A stretch of 46,597 nucleotides of DNA, taken from the NCBI GenBank assembly GCA_011374975.1, contig DRNU01000004.1, positions 1 through 46,597 of the forward strand, in the 5' to 3' direction. Below are positions 45,076 to 46,597 of the stretch, piece by piece (position 1 is the stretch's first letter; every line of letters begins with the position of its first letter). The notes under the pieces were generated by a model. It did no database searches. It was not told the origin of the DNA and saw nothing but the letters and a program-made list of their open reading frames with translations. The DNA is from Gammaproteobacteria bacterium. Its GTDB lineage: Bacteria; Pseudomonadota; Gammaproteobacteria; DSM-19610. Made by a program: the position numbers and the translations under genes.

Positions 45076-45131
45076 TTGTCATACAACCGTAAACGTATCT
45101 TAACATACCTGACATAAACGCCCGTTAGTCT
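45076..45131 (+). promoter_or_regulatory. Pho-box-like array with a -10 candidate, upstream of the porin gene
   Basis: Four consecutive 11-mers start at 45076, 45087, 45098 and 45109: TTGTCATACAA, CCGTAAACGTA, TCTTAACATAC and CTGACATAAAC. The first and last resemble the CTGTCATAWAW unit of PhoB-binding sites, with one or two mismatches; the middle two are weak. A TAGTCT (45126-45131) could be the -10 box at the usual place. The gene downstream is a phosphate-selective-type porin, which strengthens the reading. Confidence 0.5.
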
Positions 45132-45188
45132 CTCCCCGGTCGCACGCAATGGCGTGTTCCCAACCTGTACCGTCCCGGGAGGACTTTT

Positions 45189-46544
45189 ATGAAATTTCGA
45201 CTCCGTTTGCCCCTGTTACACTGCGCTGTGCTGTGTGCTGCCGGCAGTTTTTCCTTACCCGCACTTTCCGCCGATGGCGCCATGGACGATCTGCTCCGGG
45301 TTTTGCGCGACAGGGGGGCTATCAGCGCTTCCGAATACGAAGTTCTGAAGGATTCGGCCGCAGCGGACCGGGAGCGTGCCAGCCAGGCAGTTTCCGAGGC
45401 GACCAAAGACACGGTAAAGGTCAAAACGGGCAAGTCCGGTCTCAAGCTGTCTTCAAGTGACGGGGATTTCAAATTCCAGCTCGGCGGTCGCGCGATGATT
45501 GACGCGGCCTATTATGACAAGGATTCAACCCGGCTGGGTAACGGTGCGGAGCTGCGTCGTGCGCGTTTGTTCGCCAAAGGCACTGTCTACCACGACTGGT
45601 TTTACAAGGCGCAGATCGATTTCGCCGGCAACAGCACATCACTGAAAGACTTTTACCTGGGTTACAGCGGCTTTGACTCAGCTAAAGTCAAAGTCGGTAA
45701 TTTCAAGGAACCCTTCAGTCTTGAAGAACTGACCAGTTCCAAGTACATCACTTTCATGGAACGCGGTCTGCCGAATACCTTCTCGCCGGGGCGTAATACC
45801 GGCCTGGCGGTGAGTACCCGCGGTGATAAATGGGGTGCTGCGGCCGGCTATTTCTTTGAAGGCATAAAAAATGACAGCTCACCGAAGAGCCAGGGCTGGG
45901 GCGCCACCGGGCGTGTTCATTTTGCACCTCTGGCGGAAAAAGAACGCGTCGTTCACCTGGGTGCCGCGGTCAGTTACCGGGGCTCTGACGGGGACAATGA
46001 AATCCGTTTCCGCGAGCGGCCAGAGTCGCACGTTACCAGTACCCGCCTGGTGAATACCGGGACCATTTCCGGCTATGACAACCAGACCTTGTATGGCCTG
46101 GAAGCAGCTACCGTCTATGGCCCGTTCTCGCTGCAGGGTGAATACATGCAGGCCAGTGTCGATGTATCCGGTGCGGGCCCGGACCCGGACTTCAGCGGCT
46201 GGTATGTCTACGGCAGTTACTTCCTGACCGGTGAACATCGTCCGTACAAGGCCGGCAGTGGCACCTTTGGTCGCGTCAAACCCGCCAGCGTGGTCGGCCA
46301 GGGTGGCTCCGGTGCCTGGGAAATAGCTGCGCGTTACAGCAGTATCGATCTGGAAGACAGTGGCTACACGGGTGGGGAGGAAGACAATATCACCCTGGGT
46401 GTGAACTGGTACGCAACACCGAATGTCCGTTTTATGGCGAACTATATCCACGCCAGTACGGCCCCTTCATCGCCGGACGCATTCCCGGGTACGGGTGACG
46501 AAGATGTCAATATCTTCCAGGTGCGCAGCCAGATCGATTTCTAG
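45189..46544 (+). CDS. OprO/OprP-type outer membrane porin
   Basis: 451 residues. The signal peptide ends at ALSA. A short coiled-coil start (DDLLRVLRDRGAISASEYEVLK) matches the trimerising N-terminus of phosphate- and pyrophosphate-selective porins. The beta-barrel follows, with family segments QLGGRAMIDAAYYD, RRARLFAKGTVYHDWFYKAQIDF and KVGNFKEPFSLEELTSSKYITFMERGLPN, and it ends in an aromatic residue (QIDF). It should conduct phosphate or related anions; the exact anion is uncertain. GGGAGG before the ATG fixes the start. A Pho-box-like array precedes it. Confidence 0.9.
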   Translation: MKFRLRLPLLHCAVLCAAGSFSLPALSADGAMDDLLRVLRDRGAISASEYEVLKDSAAADRERASQAVSEATKDTVKVKTGKSGLKLSSSDGDFKFQLGGRAMIDAAYYDKDSTRLGNGAELRRARLFAKGTVYHDWFYKAQIDFAGNSTSLKDFYLGYSGFDSAKVKVGNFKEPFSLEELTSSKYITFMERGLPNTFSPGRNTGLAVSTRGDKWGAAAGYFFEGIKNDSSPKSQGWGATGRVHFAPLAEKERVVHLGAAVSYRGSDGDNEIRFRERPESHVTSTRLVNTGTISGYDNQTLYGLEAATVYGPFSLQGEYMQASVDVSGAGPDPDFSGWYVYGSYFLTGEHRPYKAGSGTFGRVKPASVVGQGGSGAWEIAARYSSIDLEDSGYTGGEEDNITLGVNWYATPNVRFMANYIHASTAPSSPDAFPGTGDEDVNIFQVRSQIDF

Positions 46545-46597
46545 CGTTTCAGCGCTGCGAACAGAGCCGGTGACGGATGCATTGCCAGCAATGCCCG

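Overview
The window looks like chromosome of a GC-rich gammaproteobacterium, most likely a chemolithotrophic sulfur oxidiser of the Chromatiales type. The clues are a tandem pair of sulfur-globule-type proteins, an ArsR-family regulator with the cysteine spacing of persulfide sensors, and a NhaD-type sodium/proton antiporter. The mltD/yafS/rnhA/dnaQ cluster and the GreB, SlyD, TmcA and MetA types are also gammaproteobacterial. This is judged by reading protein families, not by database search. No rRNA, tRNA, CRISPR array, transposase or phage gene was seen.

Region 1 (1-9.0 kb): a leftward set of greB, a secreted metallo-beta-lactamase-fold protein, a di-heme peroxidase and a PAS-GGDEF diguanylate cyclase. 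Rightward follow a SprT protease, a GIY-YIG protein, a SAM methyltransferase, a GltD-like oxidoreductase and a POT peptide transporter. A palindromic repeat and slyD (leftward) close the region.

Region 2 (9-18.6 kb): an uncharacterised P-loop protein, metA, and a membrane-anchored DUF302 protein whose end overlaps metA tail to tail. Then come a large periplasmic-sensor/degenerate GGDEF/EAL protein, cyclopropane fatty acid synthase (leftward), and an overlapping VWA lipoprotein / sigma factor / anti-sigma-like operon.

Region 3 (18.8-27.5 kb): sucA-sucB-lpd, the complete 2-oxoglutarate dehydrogenase complex. After it lies the only gene-free stretch over 300 bp, then two AT-richer genes for exported proteins with VPLPA/PEP-CTERM sorting tails, and a chemoreceptor.

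Region 4 (27.6-37 kb): tmcA, hemH, a DUF523 (TudS-like) protein and a DUF3024 protein; mltD leftward; yafS-rnhA-dnaQ; and nhaD leftward, with another dispersed repeat upstream of it.

Region 5 (37-46.6 kb): a DUF1631 plus PilZ pair (leftward), a small two-TM protein, and the two sulfur-globule-type genes ending at a strong terminator. Facing them is a three-gene operon: hybrid histidine kinase, receiver-PAS protein and ArsR regulator. Divergent from the kinase is an OprO/OprP-type porin preceded by a Pho-box-like array. This last region is the most interesting: it puts candidate sulfur-storage proteins next to a candidate reactive-sulfur sensor and a phosphorelay with no DNA-binding output of its own. 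The window also carries a diguanylate cyclase, an EAL protein and a PilZ protein, so c-di-GMP signalling recurs.
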